DNA of 52,546 bases from Pseudoxanthomonas sp. (GTDB taxonomy: Bacteria > Pseudomonadota > Gammaproteobacteria > Xanthomonadales > Xanthomonadaceae), in assembly GCA_017745195.1 (NCBI GenBank), contig JAGHZW010000213.1:17999-70544 (forward strand), given 5' to 3'. This document shows positions 30,866 through 41,200 of the stretch, piece after piece (positions within the stretch are counted from its first letter, which is position 1; the number at the start of each line of letters is the position of its first letter). The notes under the pieces are model-generated. The model did no database searches and was not told where the DNA came from. It saw only the letters and a list, made by a program, of their open reading frames with translations. The translations under genes and the position numbers were made by a program.

Positions 30866-31704
30866 GCAGCCGGCTCCGCGCCGGCAGGCACCGCGTGGCA
30901 GTCGAGCGTGCCGTGGCCGTCGAACACCACGCGCGCGTGCTGGCCGGCGACGATGTCGTGGATGCCGGTGGCATTGCCGGTGGCGATGTACTCGCCGGCC
31001 CTGAGCGGGCGGCCGCGTCGGGCCGAGCGCGACAGGGCGAAGGCGAAGGCGGCGCGCAGGCCACCGGGCAGGCGCTGGGCGCCGCCGCTGCCGACGCTGG
31101 CGTCGTCGATGAAGGTCTCGGCCAGCAGCGTCGATTCGTCCAGTGCGGTCCAGCCGGGCACTTCCGCGCCCAGGATCAGGCCGTTGTTGTTGCCGAAGTC
31201 GGAAATCACCACGCGCGGGCCGAGTTCGTTGATCGTCGCCAGCGGACTGCTGGCCACTTCCACGCCGATATACAGGGTCGCCGGCAGCGCGGCGGCCTCC
31301 TCGGGGCTCCAGTCGAGCTTGCCTTCCGGGGCATCGGCGTCGAGCCGCAGCACGTATTCGGCCTCGACCGCGCCGAAGCCGCCGCTGAACACCGGAATCG
31401 GCGTGCTGCCACCGGTAGCATTCCAGAACCGGCGGGCGAAGATCGGGCCGAGCAGGCGCTCGTCGCCGGACCCGTCGCGGCGCTCCGCGGGGATGTAACC
31501 GACTTTCCAGCCGACCACGGTGTCCGGCCACTGGGCGATCGCCAGGTCCTGGACCTTGTAGGCGGTGACCAGGTCGCCGGGAATGGCGCCAGGAAAGGCG
31601 GCCAATGCCTCGCCGCGACGGCGCGCGGCGACGAACCGGTCCGCGATGGCCGACAGTTCCGTTGCCGCCGGCACGTCGCCGTCGTGGCCTGTAACAGTGC
31701 TCAA
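30862..31704 (-). CDS. 2-keto-4-pentenoate hydratase / FAH-superfamily enzyme
   Basis: This 280-residue protein resembles MhpD-type hydratases: DLAIAQWPDTVVGWKVGYI, GPIFARRF, EAEYVLRL, VISDFGNNNGLILG and AGEYIATGNATGIHDI. The family uses Mg2+ to hydrate or hydrolyse 2-keto acids. As first gene of the TRAP operon it may act on a 2-keto-3-deoxy sugar acid, but no substrate can be read from the sequence. The best start is a TTG at 31704 (GAGGAAACACC upstream); the frame continues upstream without homology and across the operator. Confidence 0.8.
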   Translation of the reverse strand: MSTVTGHDGDVPAATELSAIADRFVAARRRGEALAAFPGAIPGDLVTAYKVQDLAIAQWPDTVVGWKVGYIPAERRDGSGDERLLGPIFARRFWNATGGSTPIPVFSGGFGAVEAEYVLRLDADAPEGKLDWSPEEAAALPATLYIGVEVASSPLATINELGPRVVISDFGNNNGLILGAEVPGWTALDESTLLAETFIDDASVGSGGAQRLPGGLRAAFAFALSRSARRGRPLRAGEYIATGNATGIHDIVAGQHARVVFDGHGTLDCHAVPAGAEPAA

Positions 31705-31774
31705 GGTGTTTCCTCGGAAAAGTGCGCGTGATGTGTTGCGCCGCGGCTCGACAGCGAGCGCTTGGCCTGTATAT

Positions 31775-31790
31775 GGTAAACCGGTGTCAT
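31775..31790. promoter_or_regulatory. LacI-type operator in the divergent hydratase/esterase promoter region
   Basis: GGTAAACCGGTGTCAT (reverse complement ATGACACCGGTTTACC) lies 71 bp before the hydratase start (minus) and 66 bp before the esterase start (plus). One site could control both the TRAP operon and the three-esterase operon. Confidence 0.78.
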
Positions 31791-31855
31791 GCGGCAATGT
31801 GCACTGCGTCCCCGTATCGCTGCACGCTGCAACGCAACATCCGCAGGAGGGCTTC

Positions 31856-32893
31856 ATGCATGCATCCGGTTCGGTCCTGTCGGCCGTCCGTCAGCGGCCG
31901 ATCAGGGCCCGGTGGCGGGCCCTGCTGGCCAGTCTGGTGGCGCTGGCCACGATGACGGCGGTGCCGTCCCTGGCCGCGAACCCGCCGCCGCAGTTGCAGG
32001 TGTGGCCGGGCATGGCGCCCGGTTCCGAGGGCCTGGATCTGGTCCAGCGCGTGGTCGAACGCAGTACCGATCCGGCCCTGCCCGACCGCTATGTCGACAG
32101 CGTGGCCGCCCCGTCGCTGACCGTGTACCGCCCGGCCCATCCGGACGGTCGTGCACTGCTGGTGATCCCCGGCGGCGGCTACCAGCGCGTAGTCCTGGAC
32201 AAGGAAGGCAGCGCGCTGGCGCCGGCGTTCGCCGACGCCGGCGGCCTGACCCTGTTCGTCCTGCAGTACCGCCTGCCGGGCGAAGGCCATCGCAACGCGC
32301 GCGACGTGCCGCTGGCCGACGCCCAGCGTGCGCTGCGGCTGATCCGCCTGCACGCGGCCGAATGGGGCCTCGATGCGGCCAGCGTCGGGGTGATGGGTTT
32401 CTCTGCCGGCGGACACGTCGCCGCCAGCCTGGCCACGCGCCACGCCGAGCGCGCCTATGCGCCGCAGGACGCGGCCGATGCGCTGGACGCGCGGCCGGCG
32501 TATGCGGTGCTGGTCTATCCGGTGATCGACATGGGCGCGCACGCGCACCCCGGATCGCGGCAGAAACTGCTCGGCGATGCGCCGGATCCGGCGGCGGTGC
32601 GCGCGTACTCGCTGCAGGAGCGGGTCGACGCGTCGACCCCGCCGGTGTTCCTGCTGCATGCGCAGGACGACACCACCGTACCGGTGGAGAACAGCCTGTT
32701 GTTCGAGGCGGCGCTGCGTCGCGCCGGCATCGAACACGAAACCCACCTCTACGCGCACGGCGGCCACGGCTTCGGCGTGCGCGGCGCGCAGGGCACGCTG
32801 GCGTCGTGGCCGTCGCTGGCGATTGCCTGGATCCATGCGCATGCACTGCTGCCCCGCACCGCCAGCGCACCCTCCGACGACAGGACCGATTGA
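31856..32893 (+). CDS. Secreted alpha/beta-hydrolase (acetylxylan esterase-like)
   Basis: This 345-residue exported protein has an N-terminal hydrophobic signal (RALLASLVALATMTAVPSLA). The fold is alpha/beta-hydrolase of the BD-FAE/Axe type: oxyanion loop IPGGGYQRV, nucleophile Ser183 in GFSAGGH, Asp in LHAQDDTTVP and His in AHGGHGFG. Such proteins remove acetyl or feruloyl groups from plant polysaccharides. The ATG at 31856 has AGGAGG eight bases upstream. It is the first of three hydrolase genes, with only 3 bp before the next. Confidence 0.84.
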   Translation: MHASGSVLSAVRQRPIRARWRALLASLVALATMTAVPSLAANPPPQLQVWPGMAPGSEGLDLVQRVVERSTDPALPDRYVDSVAAPSLTVYRPAHPDGRALLVIPGGGYQRVVLDKEGSALAPAFADAGGLTLFVLQYRLPGEGHRNARDVPLADAQRALRLIRLHAAEWGLDAASVGVMGFSAGGHVAASLATRHAERAYAPQDAADALDARPAYAVLVYPVIDMGAHAHPGSRQKLLGDAPDPAAVRAYSLQERVDASTPPVFLLHAQDDTTVPVENSLLFEAALRRAGIEHETHLYAHGGHGFGVRGAQGTLASWPSLAIAWIHAHALLPRTASAPSDDRTD

Positions 32894-32896
32894 ACG

Positions 32897-34555
32897 ATGT
32901 CGAATCCGAATCCGCCGGCTGTCCCCGACACCACGACCGCCGATCCGCAGCGCCGCCGCCTGCTGCAGGCGGCCGGCGCGCTGACCGGCCTCGGCCTGGC
33001 CGGCGTGATGCCGTGGGCGCACGCCGCATCCGGCGCAAGGACTGTCGTCGCCGGCACCCGCCATGGCCGCGTGCGCGGCAGCGTCGAGCAGGGCGTGCAC
33101 GCCTTCCGCGGCATCCGCTACGGCGCCGACACCGCGCCCACCCGCTTCCAGCCGCCGCGCGCGCCGCAGGCCTGGCACGGCGTCGCCGACGCGCTGGCCT
33201 ACGGCGCGTCGGCACCGCAGCGCGGCAAGGAAGGACAGGAAGGCGGCGAGGATTGCCTGTTCCTCAACGTGTGGACGCCGGGCCTGGGTGATGGTGCGCG
33301 CCGGCCGGTGCTGTTCTACATCCACGGCGGCGGCTTCGACACCGGCTCGGGCAGTTCGCCGCTGTACGACGGCAGCCGCCTGTGCGTGCGCGGTGACGTG
33401 GTCGTGGTCACGGTCAACCATCGCCTCAACGCGTTCGGCTACCTGTACCTGGGCCAGCTCGGTGACGCCGGTTACGCCGCGTCCGGCAACGCCGGCCAGC
33501 TCGACCTGGTGCAGGCGTTGCAGTGGGTGCGCGACAACATCGCCGGATTCGGCGGCGATCCGGACAACGTCACCGTGTTCGGCCAGTCCGGCGGCGGCGC
33601 CAAGATCGCCACGCTGATGGCGATGCCGGCCGCGCGCGGTCTGTTCCACCGCGCCTGGACGATGAGCGGACAGCAGGTCACCGCCGCCGGTCCGCGCGCG
33701 GCGACGCAGCGTGCGCAACGCTTCCTCGAGACGGTCGGGATCGATCCGGCGGCGGCCGACGCGGTCGCGCGGCTGCGTGCATTGCCGGCGGAGCGGATCC
33801 TCGATGGCACGAGCGCCCGCGACTTCTCGCGGATCGAGGACACGCGCCTGTACTTCGGTCCGGTCATGGACAGCGAAGTGCTGCCGCGGCATCCGTTCTG
33901 GCCCGACGCGCCGGCGCAGTCGGCCGCGATCCCGATGGTGATCGGCAACACCCGCGACGAGACCCGCGCCTTCCTCGGCAACGATCCGCAGAACTTCGCC
34001 CTGGACTGGGACACGCTGCCGGCGCGGCTGGAGAAGAACCAGTTCGTCGACATCCGCGTCGACCGGGTGGTGGACGAATACCGGCGCCTGTATCCGCAGG
34101 CCACCGCGTCGGACGTGTTCTTCGCCGCGACCACCGCCGGCCGTTCCTGGCGCGGTGCGATCGAGGAACTGGAAGCGCGCGCGCGCCAGGAACACCCGCT
34201 GGCACCGACCTGGGCCTACCAGCTGGATTGGGGCTCGCCGCTGGACGGCGGCAGGTTCCGCGCCTTCCACACCCTGGACATCCCGCTGGTGTTCGACAAC
34301 ATCGGCCAGCCCGGCTCGCGCACCGGCAACGGCGCGGACGCGCAGGCGATGGCCGACGCGATGAGCGGTGCGTTGCTGGCGCTGGCGCGGCATGGCGATC
34401 CCAACCACGCCGGGCTCGCGCGCTGGGAGCCGTATTCGATGGCGCGCCGGCAGACCATGCTGTTCGACGTGCCGGCCACGCTGGCCGACGATCCGCGCGG
34501 TGCCGAACGCCGCTTCTGGCAGCAGGCGCCGTTCGTCCAGCGCGGCACGATGTGA
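32897..34555 (+). CDS. Type-B carboxylesterase, exported
   Basis: This 552-residue protein has a twin-arginine-like signal (QRRRLLQAAGALTGLGLAGVMPWAHA). The carboxylesterase type-B signatures are EDCLFLNVWTP, YIHGGGFDTGSG and the nucleophile elbow VFGQSGGGAKI (Ser231), with the acid in IGNTRDETRAF and the catalytic His probably in FRAFHTLDIP. The substrate is unknown. Here it probably cleaves ester side groups of the glycan. It is transcribed with its neighbours and its stop overlaps the next start. Confidence 0.86.
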   Translation: MSNPNPPAVPDTTTADPQRRRLLQAAGALTGLGLAGVMPWAHAASGARTVVAGTRHGRVRGSVEQGVHAFRGIRYGADTAPTRFQPPRAPQAWHGVADALAYGASAPQRGKEGQEGGEDCLFLNVWTPGLGDGARRPVLFYIHGGGFDTGSGSSPLYDGSRLCVRGDVVVVTVNHRLNAFGYLYLGQLGDAGYAASGNAGQLDLVQALQWVRDNIAGFGGDPDNVTVFGQSGGGAKIATLMAMPAARGLFHRAWTMSGQQVTAAGPRAATQRAQRFLETVGIDPAAADAVARLRALPAERILDGTSARDFSRIEDTRLYFGPVMDSEVLPRHPFWPDAPAQSAAIPMVIGNTRDETRAFLGNDPQNFALDWDTLPARLEKNQFVDIRVDRVVDEYRRLYPQATASDVFFAATTAGRSWRGAIEELEARARQEHPLAPTWAYQLDWGSPLDGGRFRAFHTLDIPLVFDNIGQPGSRTGNGADAQAMADAMSGALLALARHGDPNHAGLARWEPYSMARRQTMLFDVPATLADDPRGAERRFWQQAPFVQRGTM

Positions 34556-35262
34556 GCGCGGGCATGGCCGGGCGCACGCCGCTGCTGTTGCTGCCCGGCC
34601 TGCTCTGCGACGCGCGGGTCTGGCGCGACCAGGTGCAGGCGCTGGCCGACGTCGCCGATGCGGCCGTGCCCGACCTCAGCCTCGACGACAGCATCGCCAC
34701 GATGGCCGCACGCGTGCTCGCTTCCGCACCGGAGCGTTTCGCCCTGGCCGGGCTGTCGATGGGTGGGTATGTCGCGTTCGAGATCCTGCGCCAGCAGCCG
34801 GCGCGGGTGTCGCGCCTGGCCCTGTTCGACACCAGCGCCGCACCGGATTCACCCGAGCGCGCGCGGCAGCGGCGGATGGGGATTGCCGCCATCGGGCAGG
34901 GCCGCTTCGTCGGCGTGACCCGCCAGCTGCTGCCGCGGCTGGTGCATGCGCGCCATGTCGACGGGCCGGTTGGCGCGGAGGTGCAGGCGATGGCGCAACG
35001 CGTCGGCGCGCAGGCCTACCTGCGCCAGCAGGGCGCGATCCTTGGCCGCGTCGATTCGCGTCCGTTGCTGCCGAAGATCGACGTGCCCACGCTCGTCGTC
35101 GTCGGGGCCGACGACGTGATGACGCCGCCCGCCGAGTCCGAGGCGATCGCCGCGGCGATTCCCGGCGCCGTGCTGCACAGGCTGTCCGCATGCGGCCACC
35201 TGCCGCCGATGGAACTTCCCGCCGAAAGCACGGCGCTGCTGCGCGACTGGCTGCGCGGCTGA
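34552..35262 (+). CDS. Alpha/beta-fold hydrolase
   Basis: This small alpha/beta-hydrolase has 236 residues from GTG 34552 or 232 from ATG 34564. The GTG overlaps the previous stop as GTGA, favouring translational coupling, but neither start has a clear ribosome-binding sequence. Motifs are LLLLPGLLCDARVW (oxyanion region), ALAGLSMGGYVAFE (nucleophile Ser), VVGADDVMTPP (Asp) and SACGHLPPMELP (His). No signal peptide is visible, so it is probably cytoplasmic. It ends 6 bp from the convergent BNR-type gene. Confidence 0.82.
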   Translation: MSAGMAGRTPLLLLPGLLCDARVWRDQVQALADVADAAVPDLSLDDSIATMAARVLASAPERFALAGLSMGGYVAFEILRQQPARVSRLALFDTSAAPDSPERARQRRMGIAAIGQGRFVGVTRQLLPRLVHARHVDGPVGAEVQAMAQRVGAQAYLRQQGAILGRVDSRPLLPKIDVPTLVVVGADDVMTPPAESEAIAAAIPGAVLHRLSACGHLPPMELPAESTALLRDWLRG

Positions 35263-35268
35263 CCGGCC

Positions 35269-36456
35269 TCAGGGCGCGACGACGAGCGAGGCCAGCGGCA
35301 CCCGTGTCACCGCGATGTCTTCCTTGTTGATCGCGTAGGCGACATACAGGGATCCGTTCCAGACCACGCTCTTGGGATAGTGGTAGCCGGGCCGCTTGTA
35401 GCGGCCGGCGTGGCGCAGCGGCGGCAGCGTGTCGCCACCGCGCAGCAGGAAGCTGCGATCGAACACGCGCCCGTCGGCGGACAGGGTCAGCGCCAGCGGC
35501 ACGCGTACGCGGTCGGCATTGGACGCGTTGACCAGGAAGGCGCTGCCGTCGGCCAGGTTGCCGGCGCTCTGCTTGGCGCGCGCGTCCGGCATCGCCGTCA
35601 GTGCCGGCGTCGACCAGTGCTCGCCGCGATCGCAGCTTTCGCTGGCCAGCTGCCGGTAGCTGCTGGCCTGGTCGCGGAACACCATCACCGCGCACTCGCC
35701 GGCCGCGTCGCGGCGCAGGAACAGGCTCGGCTCCAGTTCGCGGCTCACCCGTCCCTCGTGTGCAAGGTTGGCCATCGCACCGCGCCGCCAGCCCGACACG
35801 CCGAGCGGATCGTCGGTGAAGAACGGCGCGACGATCATTCCCGGCCGGGTGTGGAACGCGCCGACGATCCGGCCATCGGCCAGCGCATGCGGATCCTGCT
35901 CGATGACGCCTTCGAGCGGGGCGCCGTCGCCGGCGGTCACGCGTTGCGGCGGCGACCAGTGGCTGCCATCGCTGCTGCGCATGTACGCGGTCCAGCCGCC
36001 GTCGCCGGACTGGAAGCCGCTGGGCCAGACGTTGAGGTAGGCGACCAGCGTATCGCCGTCGGTCCACCAGCCGCCGCTGGAATGCATCGCGCCGCCTTCG
36101 CCGGCCGGCGCCAGCACCTGCGGTGGCGACCAGTGCATGCCGTCGTCGCTGTGGCTGTACAGCACCCTCGTGTCCGCCGAGTCCTCGTCCTCGCGCGAGC
36201 TCTGCCACTGCACGTACAGCCGGCCCTTGAACGCGACCGGCACCGCGCCGTTGTTGAAGCGGTCCTGCGCCGGTGCCGGCGCGAACACGGTGAAGCTTTC
36301 GGTACCGGGGGCCGGACGCAGGCCGCGATCGGCGGCGGCCGGATCGAACAGACCGGGTGCGATCGCGTAGGGCGCATCGGCCGCGGGTTGCACGGTCGAC
36401 GCGGCCGGCACCCCGGCGGCGGCGAGAAGCAGCGACAGCAGGGTGGGCAGCGGCAT
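35269..36456 (-). CDS. Secreted BNR/sialidase-like beta-propeller protein
   Basis: This 395-residue protein has a signal peptide (MPLPTLLSLLLAAAGVPAAS). It shows several BNR/Asp-box-like S-x-D-x-G-x-x-W repeats: SHSDDGMHWSPP, MRSSDGSHWSPPQ and ESCDRGEHWSTP, as in sialidase-like propellers. The end (HYPKSVVWNGSLYVAYAINKEDIAVTRVPL) resembles BNR-type proteins of uronate-glycan loci. Propellers with this look occur in GH33 sialidases, GH145 and uronate lyases of PL24, PL25 and PL42; the sequence alone does not decide. No sialic acid catabolic gene is nearby, so a role on uronate or rhamnose-uronate linkages is more plausible. Confidence 0.72.
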   Translation of the reverse strand: MPLPTLLSLLLAAAGVPAASTVQPAADAPYAIAPGLFDPAAADRGLRPAPGTESFTVFAPAPAQDRFNNGAVPVAFKGRLYVQWQSSREDEDSADTRVLYSHSDDGMHWSPPQVLAPAGEGGAMHSSGGWWTDGDTLVAYLNVWPSGFQSGDGGWTAYMRSSDGSHWSPPQRVTAGDGAPLEGVIEQDPHALADGRIVGAFHTRPGMIVAPFFTDDPLGVSGWRRGAMANLAHEGRVSRELEPSLFLRRDAAGECAVMVFRDQASSYRQLASESCDRGEHWSTPALTAMPDARAKQSAGNLADGSAFLVNASNADRVRVPLALTLSADGRVFDRSFLLRGGDTLPPLRHAGRYKRPGYHYPKSVVWNGSLYVAYAINKEDIAVTRVPLASLVVAP

Positions 36457-36510
36457 GATCGATCCCGGTCGTGGGGTGCGGGGCGCAGCGCGCACCCTGC
36501 ACGTCGTTGC

Positions 36511-38103
36511 TCAGTAGTCGAGCGCGCGGTACCTGAAGTCGCGGAAGTGGACCTTGCCCTCGCCGGCGGCGTAGATCGCCGGCTTCAGCGCGAGGAACTG
36601 GCCGGCCACGTTGTGGTGGTAGCCGGACACCTCCATCTGCACCGGGTACTTCTGCCAGGTCTTGCCGTCGGTGCTGGTGTGGATGGTCAGGATGTGCTGG
36701 TTGTTGGTCACGCGCAGCCACAGGCGGCCGCCCTTGCCTGGCGGCAGGCCACCGGTCGGGCGTTCCTGGCCGTAGCGGTGCATCACGAACTTTTCGCCGT
36801 TGCTGCCCACGCCCGCGTACAGCCGGTCGTTGTAGAACAGCAGCGCGCCACCGACTGCGCCCGGCTCGATCTCCATCTCCACTTCGAACTGGTAGGCCTT
36901 GTCGCCGGCGATCACGGTCAGCGGCGAGCTGTCGGCTGGCGTGCGGCCCTTGCCCTGCACGGTCATCGCGCCGTCGCCGAAGGACAGGCGCTTGTACTCG
37001 TCCTGCGCCGGCGCGAAGAACGACCACTGGCCGCCCAGCGACGTGCCATCGAAGCTGTCCGACAGGGCCATGCCATGCTGGCCCACCGAGGTGCCGCTGG
37101 GCTTCTTCAGCGGCTTGCCGAGGTCGCCGCCCCTGGCGACGAACCAGCCGTCGGCGGTCCACTCGATCGGTTCGAGCAGCGCCTGCCGGCCCAGCGTCCA
37201 GTACCCGTTCTCGTAGCCGTGGTACATCATCCACGAACGGCCGTCGGTGCCGTCGACCAGCGTGGCGTGGCCGCGCGACCACCACGGTTCATCGCGGCTG
37301 ACGGTGCGGGTGATCGGATTGTGCGGCGAGTTCTGCCACGGCCCGTGGATCGACTTCGAGCGCGCGGTGATGACCATGTGCCCGGTCGGTGGGCCGGCGG
37401 TGCCGCCGACCGCAGTGGTCATGTAGTACCAGTCGCCGTGCTTGCTGATCTTCGGGCCTTCCTGCGCGTAGCCTTCCACGTCCCAGCTTTCCGGATACTT
37501 CCAGCCGTCGTAGACGTGCTTGGGTTCGCCGACCACGCTCAGGCCGTCGTCGGACAGCTGCACGTAGTCGCCACCTGACAGGAACAGGTAGCGCTTGCCG
37601 TCCTCGCCGACCGCATGGCCCGGATCGATGTATTTGCCCAGGCCCAGGTTGACCGGCTCGCTCCACGGGCCGCGGATGTCGTCGGCCCAGACCACGTAGT
37701 TGCTGCGCAGGTTGCCTTCGGTGCCGCCGGTGCGGGCCGGGAAATAGATGTAGTAGCGGCCCTTGTGCTTGACGATGTCCGGCGCCCACACCGAGCCGAC
37801 GTTCCTGGTGATCGCATGGCCCAGCGGCTGCCAGTTGACCAGGTCGCGCGAGTGCCAGATCGGCAGGCCGGGATAGGCGTCGAACGAGGACGAGGTCAGG
37901 TAGTAGTCGTCGCCGTCCTTGAGCACGGACGGATCGGGCCGGTCGCCGGCGAACACCGGATTGAGATAGGTGCCGTCACCGAGGTCGGCCTGGCGCTGGT
38001 GTTCGATGCCGCGCTTCCACGGACTGGTGGTGGCGACGGGCGCGGCGGCATGCGCCGCCAGCGGCAGCATCAGGAACAGCAGCGAGGAAACGCGGAAGAC
38101 CAT
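36511..38103 (-). CDS. Glycoside hydrolase family 43 protein with C-terminal beta-sandwich
   Basis: This 530-residue secreted enzyme has signal peptide MVFRVSSLLFLMLPLAAHA. The GH43 five-bladed propeller (about 40-340) shows the catalytic base Asp in AGDRPDPSVLKDGDDYYL, the modulating Asp in KYIDPGHAV and the acid Glu in YAQEGPKISK. A C-terminal concanavalin-like domain follows (QFEVEMEIEPGAVGGALLFYNDRLYAGVG). Related enzymes are xylosidases, arabinofuranosidases or galactosidases. The start at 38103 has GGAG six bases upstream; ATG 38115 is an alternative. It is downstream of the giant LamG gene on the same strand. Confidence 0.85.
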   Translation of the reverse strand: MVFRVSSLLFLMLPLAAHAAAPVATTSPWKRGIEHQRQADLGDGTYLNPVFAGDRPDPSVLKDGDDYYLTSSSFDAYPGLPIWHSRDLVNWQPLGHAITRNVGSVWAPDIVKHKGRYYIYFPARTGGTEGNLRSNYVVWADDIRGPWSEPVNLGLGKYIDPGHAVGEDGKRYLFLSGGDYVQLSDDGLSVVGEPKHVYDGWKYPESWDVEGYAQEGPKISKHGDWYYMTTAVGGTAGPPTGHMVITARSKSIHGPWQNSPHNPITRTVSRDEPWWSRGHATLVDGTDGRSWMMYHGYENGYWTLGRQALLEPIEWTADGWFVARGGDLGKPLKKPSGTSVGQHGMALSDSFDGTSLGGQWSFFAPAQDEYKRLSFGDGAMTVQGKGRTPADSSPLTVIAGDKAYQFEVEMEIEPGAVGGALLFYNDRLYAGVGSNGEKFVMHRYGQERPTGGLPPGKGGRLWLRVTNNQHILTIHTSTDGKTWQKYPVQMEVSGYHHNVAGQFLALKPAIYAAGEGKVHFRDFRYRALDY

Positions 38104-38201
38104 CTTCGACTCCATTGCGGGGGTGGAGGCAGGGCTGGCACGCCATGGGTGCAGGTCCTGCAGGAACAACCGCGCGGGCTCGCGCCCGCGCGGGTCGGAC
38201 G

Positions 38202-41200
38202 TCAGTGCAGCGGACGGCGGTTGTTGAGCCGGGTGGTTTCCTCGGCGTCGCCGTCCAGCGAAACGCGTACGTGCAGGTTGGCCGGGTCGATGCCGGTCGG
38301 CAGCGGCAGGCGCACCTGCGTGGTCCTGGGCTTCAGGTCGGCCGGAGCTTCCATCGCCGGCACGACCGCGCGCGCCAGCTCGCGGCCACGCGCATCTTCC
38401 AGCACCGCGTAGCCGGTGCCGGTGCCGACATGGCCCAGGCTGTGCACGGTCAGCTCGACCACGCCATCGGCCACGCGCACGTCGCCGCGGCCGATGCCCA
38501 GGTCCGGGCGGCGATCGACCGGCGTGCCCTTCTCCACCAGTTCGAACTCCATCACCACCGTCTGCATCGGCGGGAACACCACGTCCACCGATGCGCTCTT
38601 CTCCAGGGTGAACTCGCGCGTGGTGGCCTTGCCGTCGATGCGGTCGTCGCCATCGCGATCGCTGCCGCTGGTCATCCGCCAGGTGCCGGCGTCGATGTTC
38701 CAACCGGTCATCGTCGCGTGCTGCGCCCGCTTGCCGGTATTGAAGCCGATCACCTTGAAGCGGTCGCGACGCGGGTCGGGCACCAGGATCGCGACCTGCT
38801 CGGCCGCGCCGTCCTGCGCGAAGCGCCAGCTGACGGTATGGCCGGGATAGGACTGGTTGCGCTCCAGCGCGATGCCGCCCAGGCGCTCGCGCTGCAGCAG
38901 GTCGGTCGCCACTTCCACGCGGTCGGACCACCAGTGGCCTTCGGTGACCATGTACGCGTACAGGGCCTTGGTCTCGATCGCCTCGGCGTGCAGCGCTTCC
39001 AGGTACTTCTTGTCGCCGGTGAGCTGCCAGGCGACGAGGCTGGCGAAGCCGGTGTCGCCCTTGTCGGCGTTTTCGACCAGCGTCTTGCCCCAGTCGGCCT
39101 GGCGGCCGAGCACGCTCAGGAAGTTCTCGCCGACATTGCCCAGGCTGCCGACGCCGCTGCGCAGGGCGCGGTAGTCGAGCGCGCGTAGGTAGCGGTCGTC
39201 GCCGGTCCAGCGCCACGCGGCCCAGAACAGGTGCATCACGTCGCCTGCGCCCGAACCCTTGACCAGTTCGCCGCCGCGGGTCTTGCCGGTAGCCCAGTTG
39301 ATCTCGTTGGGCAGCACCCACTGGCCGTCCTCGGCGGTGTAGGCGTGGGCCAGGTAACCATCGGCCAGGCCGGTGACCAGCTTGCGGCCGGTCGGGTCGG
39401 CGTTCCAGTCGCCGAGCAGGAACGCCGGCGCCAACGCCGGGAACGAATACGGCTTCTGCCACTGCCAGTTCGGCTCGCGGTAGACCTTGTTGCCGCCGTA
39501 CCAGTTGCTGGAGAACAGCAGGTGGCCCTGCGGATTGGGCAACACGATGCGCTCGTCGAACGCCTCGACCGTGCCCATCAGCCGCTCGAGGGTCAGCGGA
39601 TCGCCCCAGTTGAGGTAGAGCATCGCGCTGTTGGCGTTGATGCCGTCCTCGTAGGCGTGCAGCTCGTCGGTGGTGATCGCGCCCATGCCATTGGCGAACA
39701 TGTCGTTGCGGTAGATCGCATCGGACAGCGCGGTCATCGAGGCGTTGATCTTGTCCGGCTGCACGCCCATCAGCGCGATGCCCGGCCACTGCTGGATCAG
39801 GTCGGAATCGTCGGACAGGCCACCACCGAAATCGCCGTACTCGACCTGGCGGTTGTCGATCCACCAGTCGACGAAGCGGCGCGCGTAGCCGAGATCCTCG
39901 AGCTGGCGGAACGCCCACAGCGGCACGCCCTTCGGCGCCCGCGGCTGGGTGAACGGCGGCCGGCCCTGGCTGTTGTAGCTGATGTCGTTCCAGTACTGGC
40001 GGCCGAGCACATGGTCCGGATCGACCCGCAGCAGGTCCGACAGGTCGGCGAACAGGCGCGAATACAGGCGCTGGCGCTTGGAGGTGGTGTGTTCCTCGAC
40101 CAGGAAGCCCCAGTTGTCGCGGACCTGGTTGAAGCGGTCGGCGACGTGCTCCTTCTTCGCCTCGGCGCGGTCCTTGAACACCAGGCGGATCTGCGCGCCA
40201 TCGAGCGAGCTCGCGTTGAAGCCGGGCGCGGCCGAGGCGACGCTGAGCCACAGGCTGTCGGCGCTGAGGATGCGGTCGCGCAGGTCCAGCCACAGCGTGC
40301 GCTTCTGGTTCGGCTTGACCGACACCGACACGTCGATCATGTCGCGCGCAGGCCAGATCGGATCCTTGATCCGGATGTTGAGCGGGATCAGGCCGTCCTG
40401 CGTGGCCGGCAGGTCCAGCGCGGGAAGGTCGATGGCCACGCCATCCAGGCCGTCGTACATGTTCTCCCAGCTGTAGGACCAGCTGCGGATCAGCGGCTGC
40501 GCGGCCGGCGCGGCGCCGACGCTCGAAGGAATGAGCACGTGCACGATCGGCTCGGGCGACGCCGGCAGGGTGTCGTCGTCGCGCTTGCGCGAACCTGCTC
40601 CCTTGGGCAGCGCCAGCACCGTGCTGCGCCCGGCGGGCTGGAAGCGGCCGTCGATGTAGCGGCGCAGCGCCTGCACGTTCTCGTAGTCGGGCAGCGCGGT
40701 GCTGTTGACGATGTAGGTCTGTTTGACCGTGCCCTTCGGCTCGGCCGCATCGCTGGCGTGGTAGGCCCAGATCTCCTGGATCGGGGTTTCCTGGGTGGTG
40801 TTGGTGAAGCGCACGTGGCCGCCGCGGCGTTCGGCGAAATCGTCGACGCTGCGGACCACGCCCTGCGCGCGCTCGAACAGCGGCTGCAGGTGCGTCGCAT
40901 CGCTGCCGTAGCTGGCCTGGCCGTAGGCGGCGCCGCGGATCTCGATGCGGTTGAACGGTTCGTCGGGCATGGTCAGGTCCAGCGCCTGGCCGCCTTCGAC
41001 GTAGGTGTTCCAGTCGGGCAGCTGGAAGTAGTCCAGGCGGCCGGGCAGGCGCGAGCGGTTGTACACGCCGGGCCAGGTCGTCTCCGGGATGCCGTCGCTG
41101 CCCTTCCACATCCACGCCTTCTTGTCGCGCACGTCGTCGAAGCCGAGCAGGCGGATCGTGTTCGTCGCCGCCTGCAGCGCCGGCGGCGTGGCGTGGTCCC

